Source: Amyelois transitella (lineage: Eukaryota > Arthropoda > Insecta > Lepidoptera > Pyralidae). Taken from it: 64,000 nt of DNA. The notes beneath the pieces were generated by a model. That model was given only the letters and a program-made list of their open reading frames with translations, had not been told where the DNA came from and made no database searches. Below are positions 23,103-33,738 of the stretch, piece by piece. Both the position numbers and the translations under genes were made by a program. The DNA is taken from the NCBI RefSeq assembly GCF_032362555.1, contig NC_083519.1, positions 1,505,501 to 1,569,500 on the forward strand. Reading direction: 5' to 3'. How positions within the stretch are numbered: position 1 is the stretch's first letter; each line of letters begins with the position of its first letter.

Positions 23103-23277
23103 TATATGTATAATCACGTCTATATCCCTTGCGAGGCAGACAGAGCCAACAGACTTGAAAAGTTACCGTTCAGCTGTTAGCGGTTTAATGATGGAACAGA
23201 GATTCAAATAGTGACAGGTAGCCTATTCCTCAATCGCCTTTTACGACATCCAAGTGAATGATATGGAGTGGTCCCAT
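23103..23277 (-). mobile_element. Family A retroposon, internally deleted
   Basis: The antisense order is tail, GGCAGACAGAGCCAACAG, GAGATTCAAATAGTGACAGG, then TCGCCTTTTACGACATCCAA. The GATGGGCT region is deleted. Confidence 0.7.
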
Positions 23278-23702
23278 TCTAAAGTTACACACACAAACAA
23301 AACAATAAATGTTTATCATTTTATCTTTGAAAAAAAAAATCAGTTGCAGTTTTATGCCGGTTGCGGCTCATGCATAGTAATGCAGAGAGCATGCATATGA
23401 GATCTTCCGAGGGTTTAAACTGAGGTTTTGTTAGTAATAAATAAGCACGACTAAATTTAAATGTTTTACATATTGAATGATGTTTTTATCAATCCTATGT
23501 TTTCATCCCAACGAGTTGGGTCTGGCGTTTTAAATATTCGTGAATTTCGTCAAATAAAGCTTTATAGGTATAAGCAGAAACTGTAATCATAATTCAATAT
23601 AAGTGAAATGACACATTTAAGATGTTAAAATATAAATACTAATTAAAAACAAATATTTAGAAATAAATAAAAAGCATCTAACGACGAAGGAGACATGTTT
23701 CA

Positions 23703-23972
23703 TTACATACAAACATATATACATATAATCACGTCTATATCCCTTGCGGGGTAGACTGAGACGACAGTCTTGAAAGGACTGAAAGGCCACGTTCAGCCTT
23801 TGTGATCAATACTTAGAATTGAGATTCAAATAGTGTCAGGTTGCTAGCCGATCGTCTAAAAGAAGAATACCAAGTTTAAAAGCCTATCACTTAATCGCCT
23901 TTTACGACATCCATGGGAACGAAATAAAGTAGTCCTATTCTTTATTTTATTGGTGCCGGGAACCACACGGCA
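23703..23972 (-). mobile_element. Family A retroposon, full length
   Basis: It begins in (ACAT)-like tail sequence and ends at GTGCCGGGAACCACACGGCA, the intact 5' head. Some substitutions are present. No clear target-site duplication. Confidence 0.85.
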
Positions 23973-24572
23973 CAATTAAAATTTAAGACCTTTAATTTTC
24001 GATCTCAAAACTAGGTCAATAACTAAGTATTTATTCATCATACCACTTCACTAAACAAATTAATACATCACAGATTGTGTTTGGTCAATTAGAAAAATTT
24101 AATGGTGAATTCGGAAAAGGATTATTCGGGAACAGGAGAGACTCGGGCTCGGGACCCCGGGGTAGCGAAGGGCCGGGTCGGCAGCTGGGAGAGTTCGTTG
24201 ACCTTTGCGCTAATTTCGCTTTCCCGGCGAAAACACACTTACGAATTTTGGGACCCCTAAGGTGTTTGGAGTTTTGTTAGGGATAGGTACAAATTGCCGT
24301 GAAATATTTGCGCTTTTTCATTCATTATTTTATAATAGAATACTATTATTATATGGGGTTACTTATATAATTATAAATTCATTTATTTCTTCAAAAAAAA
24401 AATATATACTTTTTTACACCTACATAATCAAGCACAATTTGAGTCTGCAACTATTAAAATTATAACTAAAATTTCTAAGATGACTAGTGTCTAATCTGGG
24501 AAAAGCCTGTACATTTACAATTTGTACTTATCCTAAAGGGACGGAAAATATATCAATAATTCATTAACTCAT

Positions 24573-24810
24573 ATAGTTACGTCTATATCCCTTGCGAGGT
24601 AGACAGAGGCAACAGTCTTGAAAAGACCGATAGGCCACGTTCAGCTGTTTGGCTTAATGATAGAATTGAGATTCAAATAGTAACAGGTTGCTAGCCCATC
24701 GCCTAAAAAAGGAGAAGTTTATAAGGCGGTCCCTTAGTTGCCTTTTACGACATTCATGGTAAATAAATGGAGTGTATTGTTTTTGTATTGGTGCCGGGAA
24801 CCACACGGCA
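24573..24810 (-). mobile_element. Family A retroposon, full length with small deletions
   Basis: Tail block GTTACGTCTATATCCCTTGC at the left, intact head GTGCCGGGAACCACACGGCA at the right. A short deletion lies near AAGGAGAAG. Confidence 0.8.
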
Positions 24811-24927
24811 AATGTATCTATGATTTTTATTTCGTTAAGCTTTAATTTATTTACAAACCATATGAACTGAACTGGCCCCTTATCATTCTACTAGCATTAT
24901 TTCTTAAAGTATTATATATATATTTCG

Positions 24928-24991
24928 TGTAATCACTTCTCTATCTTTTATGGGGTAGACAGAAGCAACGGTCTTAAAAAGGCTGTCTTGC
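24928..24991 (-). mobile_element. Family A retroposon 3'-end fragment
   Basis: Short antisense piece with GGGGTAGACAGAAGCAAC and a following AAAAAGGCTGTC block. Confidence 0.5.
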
Positions 24992-25452
24992 GACTGACAC
25001 CTGCTGAAACCGCCACCATTTTTGTATAACTAATATGCTGAGTCTCGCGGTTAAAGTCTGAACTAATAAAAGGTCTCCCACACTACGTAAGTACCTACCT
25101 TTAAAATTCGCGATTCCCACAGACTCCCGCGAAATCGGCCCCCAAGCAGCCGAACCAAGGTGAGCTCATTGTATAGTGCACTTTCTCAGGCAACGCAGCT
25201 GTCGGCGCAGTTGCATTCAATGCAGTCGAGACGGTTTTTTTTTTAAAATGTAAGTAGGGCGTTGATTATGTTGATTTATCGGACTCCTGTTCCTGTGATT
25301 TATTGTCGATGGTTCTCAGACTTCTAATGGGACAGATTATATACATAGATTTTTCAAATAAATTATTGAGTTTGTTAAGTGCTCGTGTCTATGGCGATTG
25401 TGACTTGAAAAGTGTATTGAATTTGTGTTTCTAAATTATAGATTCTTGTTTT

Positions 25453-25947
25453 GGTACCGTGTGGTTCCCATTTTACAATAGGACTACTCCGTCTCTTTCC
25501 CATGTATGTCGTTAAAAGTGACTAAGGGTATAGCCGCACACTCATCTTTTGCAAGATTAAATGTCTGCTTGCGAAGAGAAAACATAGTGTGTGTAACGCT
25601 GCTTCTCTTCCCGTGCAGAATGTAAAAGCTTATCAAGGGAAAGACTAAACTATATGTACCAAATATAAAACAACAACACAATAAACTTCGAGACTGTTTG
25701 CTCTGTCTACATATAATTCTTATTTAAGGCTATGGGCTAGCAATCTGTGATTATATCTGCCTTTTAATTCCGTCATTAAAGCTAGGCTTATGTCTTATCT
25801 GTTATCTCTTTCTTTCTCTTTGGTTATCCAAAATGTAAGAGGAGATGATAAGAATGGGTTGACAAAGTTATTGAGGGCTGGCTAGCCACGTGGACTTCGT
25901 TTCTTGTGTCTCTGTCTACTCCGTATGGAATAAGGACGTGATGTGTA
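25453..25947 (+). mobile_element. Decayed composite including family A pieces
   Basis: A 5' head (TACCGTGTGGTTCCCATTTT onward) occupies 25453-25535. Fragments of the central block and an end block (CTGTCTACTCCG...AAGGACGTGAT) follow up to 25947. They are interrupted by unrelated sequence such as CTTCTCTTCCCGTGCAGAAT, which itself recurs near 26220. Probably nested or rearranged. Confidence 0.45.
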
Positions 25948-26821
25948 TATTATAATTTATTATTGGAACTACCTATATTGCTATAAAATTACCATTTTTT
26001 CAGTCTGGCCTTCGATTTCTAGTTAAATGTATTAACCGCCCGAGTCATTGAGTTACCAATAAGTGGGTAAAAGGAGGTGTAAAAACGATAGCAGCATCAC
26101 TTATTTTAATATAAGCTAAAAACTAAAAAAATGAAACACCGTGTGCTTCAATTTTATAGACAAAATAGCTCAAAAATTCAAATCTTATATCAATCCCTTC
26201 TTTCGATTGCCTTTTACAATCTGAGCGGGAAGAGAAGCTGGCAGGTATCTATACACTATGTTTTCCTTCGCCACCGGACCAGACGTAATGCGTGACCAAA
26301 TTATTATTATTATATTTGTCTGTTTCAACCCTTGTCTGTTCTCTAGAGTTATCTTACCTTAGTCCTATTAAACATAAAATATTTCAGTCTTTTAAAAAGC
26401 CTTAGTTTAGGTACCGGACAACTATTTATTGGTTATGTAATAATAATAAAGTATGTATGAGACAAAAAACTATTGGCCGACTTGTGTTTTCCACAATGAA
26501 AACTTTAGGGATTTTAATTCCTTCGTGTTCTTCACTCTTCTTCTTTTTCTTTTTTCCTCTTCCTCCAAAGGTTCGTAAAGGTGCGGCCGATTGTCGAGCA
26601 TATAATAATTTCACACCGCAATCTGGAATCTGCGACAATGCTTACTTTACGCTCGTCTCGACACATTGTAAAATTGTTTATGTTGCCGGCTGTCGCCCGC
26701 CCCTGGAGCTCCTTTGTTTTATGACCTCCTGGTAAGTCAGACGTGTTCGGCTTTTGTTTTCTTCGAGTGTTTTAATTAAATTTAAGTTGTGCACTTTGGT
26801 AACATAACCAAATAATACGTA

Positions 26822-26930
26822 CACATCACGCCTCATCCCGAAGGGGTAGGCGGAGACTATCTTTCCACCTGCGAAGTACAATATACCTACATATTTCTTT
26901 CGTTTCAACGTGGTTTCGTCCACATTTATT
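26822..26930 (-). mobile_element. Family B LINE 3'-end fragment
   Basis: CACGCCTCATCCCGAAGGGG, then TAGGCGGAGACTATCTTTCC and a TTTCTTTCG...CGTCCACAT block match the antisense 3' end of family B. Confidence 0.6.
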
Positions 26931-28385
26931 TTTAGGACACGGTTTTATATATTAGAGATGGGTAAATAATATCTTTAAGTAGCAGCAGTAGCCCGTTAGT
27001 TTTTAATCACCGGTGACATATCATTGTAACATGATTCGAAACGTAGATTAATGGGAACGGCCGTATGGGGTACCTTGACGTTTCGCCAGGACTAAAAAAC
27101 TAAACATTAGGTATCTATTTCAGACAGAATTATAAACATTAATATTATAATATCTATACATAATAACTAACGTGAATAATCCAAGTACCGACGCATAGTT
27201 ATCAGTGCCATGGGGTTTAGAATAAAGTTAGGAAGATATGTACATCACAAACAATGTAAAATACACCTTTGGTTCTTTAGTGTTGACAGTAATTTAGATC
27301 TTTTAGTGTTCCTTATGAAAATCCTTCTATCTAAATTATTACTACCATAAGAGATTATCATAAGAGGTTAACCACTAACTTAGCTTTGGTAGACTAACCA
27401 GACAACAAAGATCTTTATAAAATATAATAAAAAGTTTAAATATTTTTATTACAAGTAACTACACCAGTCTTATCTTACAATACAAAGGCAAGGTGTACAA
27501 AACGATAATATGGATAATACGAAACGTTACAAAAAACCGTCATTGTTGCATCTTTATTTTTGTCTTTCCTTACTTATTTCCATTATTTTGCTCTATTTTT
27601 ATTTTAACCGACATTGAAAAATAAGATACTCAACAAAAAAGGATTTTTATGACCCCACATACAAATGCTAGTTTCATACTCTATTTTAGTGCACCTAATT
27701 TGTCGGCGTTAAGGCAAGAATCAAAGACAACAGCCGGGTGAGAAAATTTTAGAACAAACTAGCGACTCGCCCCGACATCTTACTGGTAGCATGATTTATA
27801 CATATAAAAATTCCTCTTCAATCACAATATCTGTTAAAAAATCTACATAAAATCCGTTGCGTAATTCTAAAGATCTAAACATATAGTAGGTATAAAAACA
27901 AAAGCGACTTTGCTATTATACTGTGTGATGAAGTGTCTATAAACTCCATCTAGTGTAGGTACCTGTCTCGGTGAAGAAAATAAGGCATCAAAGACAATAT
28001 GCGAAATCGTTTCAATAAAAAGCAGTCTCAAAAATCTTAGACAAAAACGCACACCAAAACCTAAGTTGAAAGCAAAAGCACCTAAAGTGACACTATAAAC
28101 GCCATCTATTGATAAAGCTTGTTAAAATTTTCGTTTCTCCAGCTCCCGCTAAACCACGTCGTGAATTGAAAATTTAAGTATCTGGGAAATACATATAATT
28201 TCAGAATCTTTCACTCCCATTATTGTCACATTAACACTATTTATTCAGACTGAATTAACAATTATTAGCTCAAAAATTAAAAAAAAAACCAAAACTAGAA
28301 TGTATTTTATGCATTTGCAAAAACAAAACGCAGATAACAAATCATAACGTCAACGTCAAAATATTGATATCGGTAATCTGTCAAA

Positions 28386-31300
28386 ATGGCACGTCAGCAG
28401 CAAGATGTTGATGAACTTTTCGATGTTAAAAATGCGTTTTATGTTGGAAATTATCAACAAGCCATCAATGAAGCACTTAGCGTCAACGTAAGTAAGATTT
28501 AACCAATAATATACATCAACCAGAACACTTGCACCGATGTACTTGAATGTTAATTTTTATATGACACTCCCCTTCATGTTTCTGAATTTTTTACTATTTA
28601 GCTTTATTAATATGCAAGCTCAAAGTTAATTTCAACTAATCAGTACATAGTTAAACCCGTTTAAAGTATTTATTCACGTCATTTTTATATTTTTCAGGCG
28701 TCTACTCCCCTAGTTTCATTACAACGCGATGCGTTCCTGTATCGCTCCTATGTTGCCCAGGGCAACTACAGGATCGTACTTCAAGAGTTAAAAACCGCCG
28801 ATCCTATGCTCCAGCCGCTGAAGAGCTTGGTGGAGTACTTGTCACCAGGGGCAAACAAGCCAGCTATTGTTGCTGATATTGATGCAAGGGTAAGAAATCT
28901 AGATTGTTTAAAGTAGACATAGTGTTCTTATTGCGCCATTCAGGTAGTGTTTACACTAAGTCTATCCATGGTACTTTGCACTTGGTTCAAAAAATATCTT
29001 TACACACACACAAACATTATCCCTTACAGAGCAGAAAGGACAATATTCATAAAACTAGATAAGAATTTAAGGCTCTTAAAACGGGCCACTGCCAGAGAGG
29101 TTGGAGAGGGGGTGGGGAAGGTAGGGGTGTGTTTGTATGACCCCCCCCCCCCAAGTATTTTTTTTGCCGGAAGCCCCCCCCTTTTTTTAATAGAATTTTT
29201 GAAAATCTTAAAAATTGCAGTGCCGTGTGGTTCCCAGCACCATTACAAAAAAGAATAGGACCACTCCATCTCTTTCCCACGGATGTCGTAAAAGGCGACT
29301 ATGGGATAGGTTTATAAACTTGGGATTCCTCTTTTAGGCGATGGGCTAGCAACCTGTCACTATTTGAATCTCAATTCCATCACAACGCCAAACAGCTGAG
29401 CGTGGCCTATCAGTCTTTTCAAGACTGTTGGCTCTGTCTACCCCGCTAGGGATATAGACGTGATCATATGTATGTATGTTAAAAATTGCACTAAACAAAA
29501 CGCATTATTTTCAGTTTGTCATTGTAAACTGTGTTAATTTAGTATTACATAATTAGTTTGTCGGGGGGCGGTGGGCGCTTCCGGCAAGGGGGGGTCACGG
29601 GAGGGGGGTGTTACTGTGATAATATGCTCATTCTTTTAATTGATGCGCTTTGGAAGCACTAGTAGATATAATTAGATTTAAGTGATGTGACGTGAATAAG
29701 TCATACCTTGTATCAAATTTTTCAATCTATTCTATTCTTTGAGAATTAATGGTTTGTACATGTATATTTCAGGTAGCGAAAGGTGTGGAGTTGTCAAATG
29801 AAGTATTTCTGATTGTAGCTGCTTCAATTTATTACCACGAGGATAATTATGAAGCTGCCCTTAAGTTAGTAGTGTACTTATTTTCTTTTCACCAAAATTT
29901 ATATAATACAAATAAGGTATTTATGCCATGTGGTTTACGGGACCAAATAGACAAAAGAAAAGGACCACTCCATCACATTCCAATGGATGTAACAGGTTAC
30001 TTGCATGTATGTGTTTTGGAGCACTAACTTTTGACTTATTGTCAAAAATCACTAACCAGAATCAGAGCATTGTAGTTATCAGCTAAGAAGCCAATGAAAA
30101 ATACACAATGATGAATGAGAGGTGTGTTTATATTAATTTTGTTCCTACATCAGAATCATTAGTTTACATTTCATTAGAATAAAACAACAAAATTATATTT
30201 GGACAAATAAAGGGAACCTAACTTGTATTTGATTGATCATGGTTACACATTTAGTTGCATCAATCTGCAGGTTGCCTCACGAAGTTTTTCCTTGCCGTAA
30301 GAACATTGGTTAGTATTCAAACTAATGTACATAACTTCGTAAATATCGAGGTAGGACTTGAACTAGTGCCTTTTATGTGCATGAGGCGTAACCAGGCACC
30401 TTACAGATTCGTTCACAGACATTCTTATATATTTATTGTAAAGGCTTATTTGTTTTATACATTGACTAATACACAGAATCCTACATGGAGCCGAGTCTCT
30501 GGAACTGAATGCATTGACCCTGCAATGTCTGCTGGCCATGAACCGGCAGGACCTGGCTCGCAAGCAACTCAAACTGCTGCAGAACATTGAAGACGACGGG
30601 ACACTCACTCAGCTGGCTCAGGCTTGGCTCAACTTGTCTCAGGTACATACTACTCTGTCAAGAAAGTAGCAGGAAAAGATCAATAATACACAAACTGTTT
30701 GTTATTCATCCAAATTTATTTTATCACCTTCAAAATATGCTCCTTTAGAAACGATACACTTACGCCAACGAATAATCCAATCATCAAAACATTTTTTAAA
30801 CGCTGTTTCCGGAATTGAGGTCAGTTCTCGCCGCGAATTCTCTTTTATGTCTTCTACCGATTGAAAACGGGTGCCACGAAGTGGTAATTTGAGTTTAGGA
30901 AAAAGAAAAAAGTCGGCTGGAGCCATATCTGGTGAATATGGTGGTTGCTCGATGGTATTTGTTGAGTGTTTGGTTAAAAATTCGTTCACAATGATGGCCT
31001 TGTGCGAAGGTGCATTATCATGGTGCAAAATCCAAGAATTTTCTTTCCACAAATCTGGCCTTTTTCGTCGGATTTGCTCTCTTAAACGCCGCATAACACT
31101 CAAATAATATTCCTTATTTACCGTTTGACCTTCCGGCAAGAATTCCGAGTGCACAACACCGCGATAGTCAAAGAAAACAGTCAACAAGACTTTGACTTTT
31201 GAACGACTTTGGCGTGGTTTTTTCGGTTTCGGTTCAGTTGGAAGGCGCCACTCCGAAGCTTGTTGACTAGTTTGCATGTCAAACTCGTAAACCCACGTCT

Positions 31301-33738
31301 CGTCACCAGTAACAATGCGTTTCATGAATGTTGGGTCGGAATTGACTCGTTCTAGCATGTCCTCAGCAACTCTCATGCGATTGAGTTTTTGAAAAAAATT
31401 CAGGTCTTTTGGGACTAGCCGAGCGGCAACATGTTTCATACCCAAATTATTAGTTAAAATGGTACGGATCGACTCGTGAGATACAGAAAGTTCGGTGGCT
31501 ATCTCTCTCAAAGTTGAATGAGGATTTTCAGTCACTATTTCCTTCACTTTTGCGATGTTAACTTCAGTTGCAGACGTTGATGGCCTACCAGAGCGAGGCA
31601 AATCTTCCATCACATCTCGACCGCTTTTGAACGCTTTGTACCACTCATAAGCACGAGTTTTTGATAAAGTCGATTCACCGTAAGCCTTCTGTAACATTTT
31701 CAGTGACTCCGAACACGATATTCCATTGGCAATGCAAAATTTAAGACAAACTCTTTGTTCGATGTTTTTATCCATTATGAAATTAGCAATACACACTAGA
31801 TATGATATAACTAAAAATAGCACTGTATTTAATGTAAACAACAGATGCAACTCAAACTCCGCGCCAAAATGGAAAACAGTTGTGCCAATCTAACAACGAC
31901 AAAAAAAACAAAAATTTGAATTTGGAACCATAAATAAATAATCCATTCCCGATACTTTCTTGACAGAGTAGTATGTTTATTCTTCTTAAGCTGTTAGTGT
32001 AAATCCCGGTGAAATCCTCACCTCTTCGAAGAGGAGCCTTGGGTGCGCCTCGGACTATGACCCTGGATCAGGTCTGAGAACACTAATCGGCTTCTTAATA
32101 CCAAGCAAAAATGTCTTATTCCTTTATTTATCCTAGCTGTTAATAGCTGTGTGGTTTCCGGCGCTTTAGAATAGGACCACTCCAAAATTCCTCTTGTAGG
32201 CAAGCAACCTCCCACTATTTGAATCTAGAACCTTCATAAAGCCATACAGCTGAATGTGGCCTTTCAGTCACAAACTGTTCTACCCCTATCTAATAAATAC
32301 ATAAAACAATATTTTCATTATAATATTAGTAAGTGTGGATTTTCAATGTATCTCGTCATTTCTAGGGTGGTCCCGGTGTGCAGGACGCCCACTACAGCAT
32401 AATGGAGCTCTCCGAGAGGCTCGGCAGCCTCGGGCCCGGGCCCGCCGCCGTGGGCGCCGCCGCTGCTGCTTCCAGAGGTCGGAAATAACAAATTGTCCAT
32501 TAAATCATGTCTATTTCTCTGTATACTGTTTTCCCTTTTAAAGCAATTTCCTTCATCTTCCTTCTACTCGCAACATTTTTCATTGTCATGATTGTTTACT
32601 TTGCAATCTGTGCAAGAAGGGAAGCAAAATTTGTAGCGGAAAAAGAAAACAAATTCGCAACTAAATGTAAAGTCAGGTCAAGAGTACCCGAAACCGCCGA
32701 AGAATGAAGAGAAATATGAATGTGAGTGAAGCGAAACAAGTATGCAGAGTAAGCAAGTAGGAATATGTAGTCTCTGCCTACCCCTCCGGCGTTATTTTAT
32801 ACATACGTCATACATACATAAAATCACGCCTCTTTCCCGGAGGGGTAGGCGTTATTTTATGTATGTATTTATGTACAAAACCAACATGAATATTTGATAA
32901 TAGCCAAGCTGATACCAGGGCACCATAACGTTACAGGAATGTGGGAGGAGGCTGAGCAGATGCTGACCGACGCGCAGTCCCGCGCCCCGCAACATCCAGA
33001 CTTGTTGCTGGGACTCGCGCTCACCGCCACGCACAGCGCTAAACCACCAGAGGTTAGTAATTTATGTTAGTTATGTGTTATAATTCCTCATGTACCTATG
33101 TGCTACGGATCATTGTAATGTGATTCAAAACGTCAAAACATGTTTAATACCTGTTTTATTTATACATACATACAATCACGTCTATATACCATGCGGGGTA
33201 GACAGAGCCAACAGTCTTAAAAAGACTGATAGGCCATGTTTGGCTGTTTGGCTAAATGATAGAAATGAGATTGAGAGGTTGCTAGCCTCGTCGCCTAAAA
33301 GAAGAATCCTAAGCTTATAAGCTAATCCCTTAGTCGCCTTTTACGACATCCATGGGAAGACATGGAGTGGTCCTTTTTTTTGCTAATGGTGCCGGGAACC
33401 ACATGGCACGTGTTTTTTTTATAAATAGTATAATGCAATGCGATAGTTTAAAATCAGTTAATTATATGTTTGTACGCCCAACAGTTAGTGCTGTGCATTG
33501 GCAGGCACCCAATAAGACAATAATAACTTCATTTCTTTTCTATTCAAAATTGGATTAGGCATTTGTCTTCCATCTCACCTGATTATATTGTTTTGATTTC
33601 TTTTTCCAGGTGGCCGGACGCTACATAGCCCAGCTGTTAGACAGTCACCCAGAACATCCCTTCACAAAGGAGTATAACGCTAAAAGTAATGAGTTCAAAC
33701 GCTTAGCCGCCCAGTATCAGCCTACTGTCGCAAGTTAA
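28386..33738 (+). CDS. COPE: Coatomer subunit epsilon (COPE), complete, seven exons
   Basis: Exons: 28386-28487, 28698-28889, 29773-29864, 30477-30642, 32366-32477, 32937-33052 and 33610-33738. All junctions have GT and AG and the phases agree, giving 302 codons plus a stop; human COPE is about 308. The protein starts [20 protein letters not shown] and ends in a TPR-like stretch with [24 protein letters not shown] is a cytosolic TPR-helical subunit of the COPI coat. It binds alpha-COP and helps retrograde Golgi-to-ER transport. Exon 5 is unusually GC-rich: where other species have a hydrophobic TPR helix, this protein reads [16 protein letters not shown], at equal length. Introns carry family A copies (2, 3, 4, 6), family B pieces (5) and a mariner (4). 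A candidate AATAAA lies at 34050-34055. Confidence 0.93.
29085..29615. mobile_element. Split G/C-rich repeat with opposed arms, interrupted by a family A copy
   Basis: Within COPE intron 2, TGACCCCCCC plus GCCGGAAGCCCCCCC at about 29136-29180 faces its approximate reverse complement, GGGCGCTTCCGGCAAGGGGG, at about 29573-29595. The family A copy at 29220-29479 sits between them. The arms look like the ends of one older element, later invaded. Confidence 0.45.
29220..29478 (+). mobile_element. Family A retroposon, full length with 12-bp target-site duplication
   Basis: The copy runs from GTGCCGTGTGGTTCCCAGCA to ATGTATGTATG. TTAAAAATTGCA at 29208-29219 is repeated exactly at 29479-29490. It lies in sense orientation inside COPE intron 2. 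The clean duplication and few changes suggest a fairly recent insertion. Confidence 0.9.
29921..30000 (+). mobile_element. Family A retroposon 5' fragment
   Basis: TGCCATGTGGTTTACGGGAC and GGACCACTCCATCACATTCC mark the head, which is truncated after about 80 bases. It lies in COPE intron 3. Confidence 0.65.
30650..31971 (-). mobile_element. Mariner transposon, apparently complete
   Basis: The ends CTACTCTGTCAAGAAAGTA (30650-30668) and the reverse complement at 31953-31971 are perfect inverted repeats, with weaker pairing inward. TA flanks both sides (30648-30649 and 31972-31973), as expected for Tc1/mariner. The length is 1,322 bp, typical for mariner. It sits in COPE intron 4, opposite to the host gene, and its TA target lies at bases 6-7 of the intron, next to the 5' splice site. 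Confidence 0.92.
30702..31775 (-). CDS. Mariner transposase, intact frame
   Basis: The frame from the ATG at 31775 encodes 357 residues without interruption. An in-frame ATG at 31850 would add 25 residues derived from the terminal region and is less likely. The N-terminal half has helix-turn-helix character with RSGRPSTS, like the mariner GRP linker. The catalytic triad is TGDETW, then HDNAPSH, then YSPDMAPAD. There are 34 residues between the second and third aspartates, the mariner D,D34D signature. The protein catalyses cut-and-paste transposition at TA. It resembles the cecropia/vertumnana-type subgroup more than Mos1, by memory only. Intact frame and matching ends suggest possible activity. 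Confidence 0.93.
   Translation of the reverse strand: MDKNIEQRVCLKFCIANGISCSESLKMLQKAYGESTLSKTRAYEWYKAFKSGRDVMEDLPRSGRPSTSATEVNIAKVKEIVTENPHSTLREIATELSVSHESIRTILTNNLGMKHVAARLVPKDLNFFQKLNRMRVAEDMLERVNSDPTFMKRIVTGDETWVYEFDMQTSQQASEWRLPTEPKPKKPRQSRSKVKVLLTVFFDYRGVVHSEFLPEGQTVNKEYYLSVMRRLREQIRRKRPDLWKENSWILHHDNAPSHKAIIVNEFLTKHSTNTIEQPPYSPDMAPADFFLFPKLKLPLRGTRFQSVEDIKENSRRELTSIPETAFKKCFDDWIIRWRKCIVSKGAYFEGDKINLDE
32018..32098. repeat. Repeat fragment with CACCTCTTCGAAGAGGAGCC
   Basis: The phrase with GAAGAGGAGCCTTGGGTGCG resembles the end of a common lepidopteran repeat that also appears in part near 58.6 kb. Low-confidence family assignment. Confidence 0.35.
32148..32293 (+). mobile_element. Family A retroposon, internally deleted
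   Basis: Head GTGTGGTTTCCGGCGC, then GGACCACTCC, a deletion, and the central and end blocks to about TCTACCCCTATC. COPE intron 4, just after the mariner. Confidence 0.65.
32655..32815 (+). mobile_element. Family B LINE 3' end, sense copy
   Basis: GTCAGGTCAAGAGTACCCGA through AATGTGAGTGAAGCGAAACA and CTGCCTACCCCTCCGG repeats the coding and end blocks seen intact at 49.95-50.2 kb. COPE intron 5. Confidence 0.65.
32816..32872 (-). mobile_element. Family B LINE 3' end, opposed fragment
   Basis: ACATAAAATCACGCCTCTTT then CCCGGAGGGGTAGGCG is the antisense end block. It lies tail to tail with the sense copy just upstream, making an inverted pair about 65 bases before COPE exon 6. Confidence 0.6.
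33162..33408 (-). mobile_element. Family A retroposon, nearly full length, likely duplication
   Basis: Antisense copy ending in GTGCCGGGAACCACATGGCA. TGTTTTATTTATA at 33152-33164 matches TGTTTTTTTTATA at 33411-33423 with one difference. COPE intron 6. Confidence 0.8.

Larger units (their letters stand above)
15961..28385. other. Intergenic, repeat-rich stretch between MEX3 and COPE
   Basis: No host exon was recognised. The stretch holds many family A copies, one 910-bp DNA element with gene fragments, a perfect 44-bp hairpin and a CTACG/CGTAG-rich patch. It also holds tails resembling LINE or SINE families. Around 21440-21480 there is a GCAGTGGATGAATATGGGCT block like known insect LINE 3' ends. 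A GC-rich open stretch at 24120-24260 and a mixed-composition segment at 25080-25230 show no recognisable domain. Confidence 0.5.

Noticed and set aside
22814..23113. 99-codon frame
   Set aside because: Unremarkable AT-rich composition that ends in a family A tail. No domain.
24077..24280. 67-codon frame with glycine/serine-rich GC segment
   Set aside because: No homology recognised and the GC-rich part is only 130 bases. It could be a UTR exon but nothing supports a call.
26426..26735. Overlapping 70-92 codon frames with a phenylalanine or lysine run
   Set aside because: They are translations of a CTT-rich tract read in opposite directions. No protein evidence.
31776..31850. N-terminal extension of the mariner transposase
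   Set aside because: The extra 25 residues come from the element's terminal region and precede the normal mariner start MDKNIEQ.
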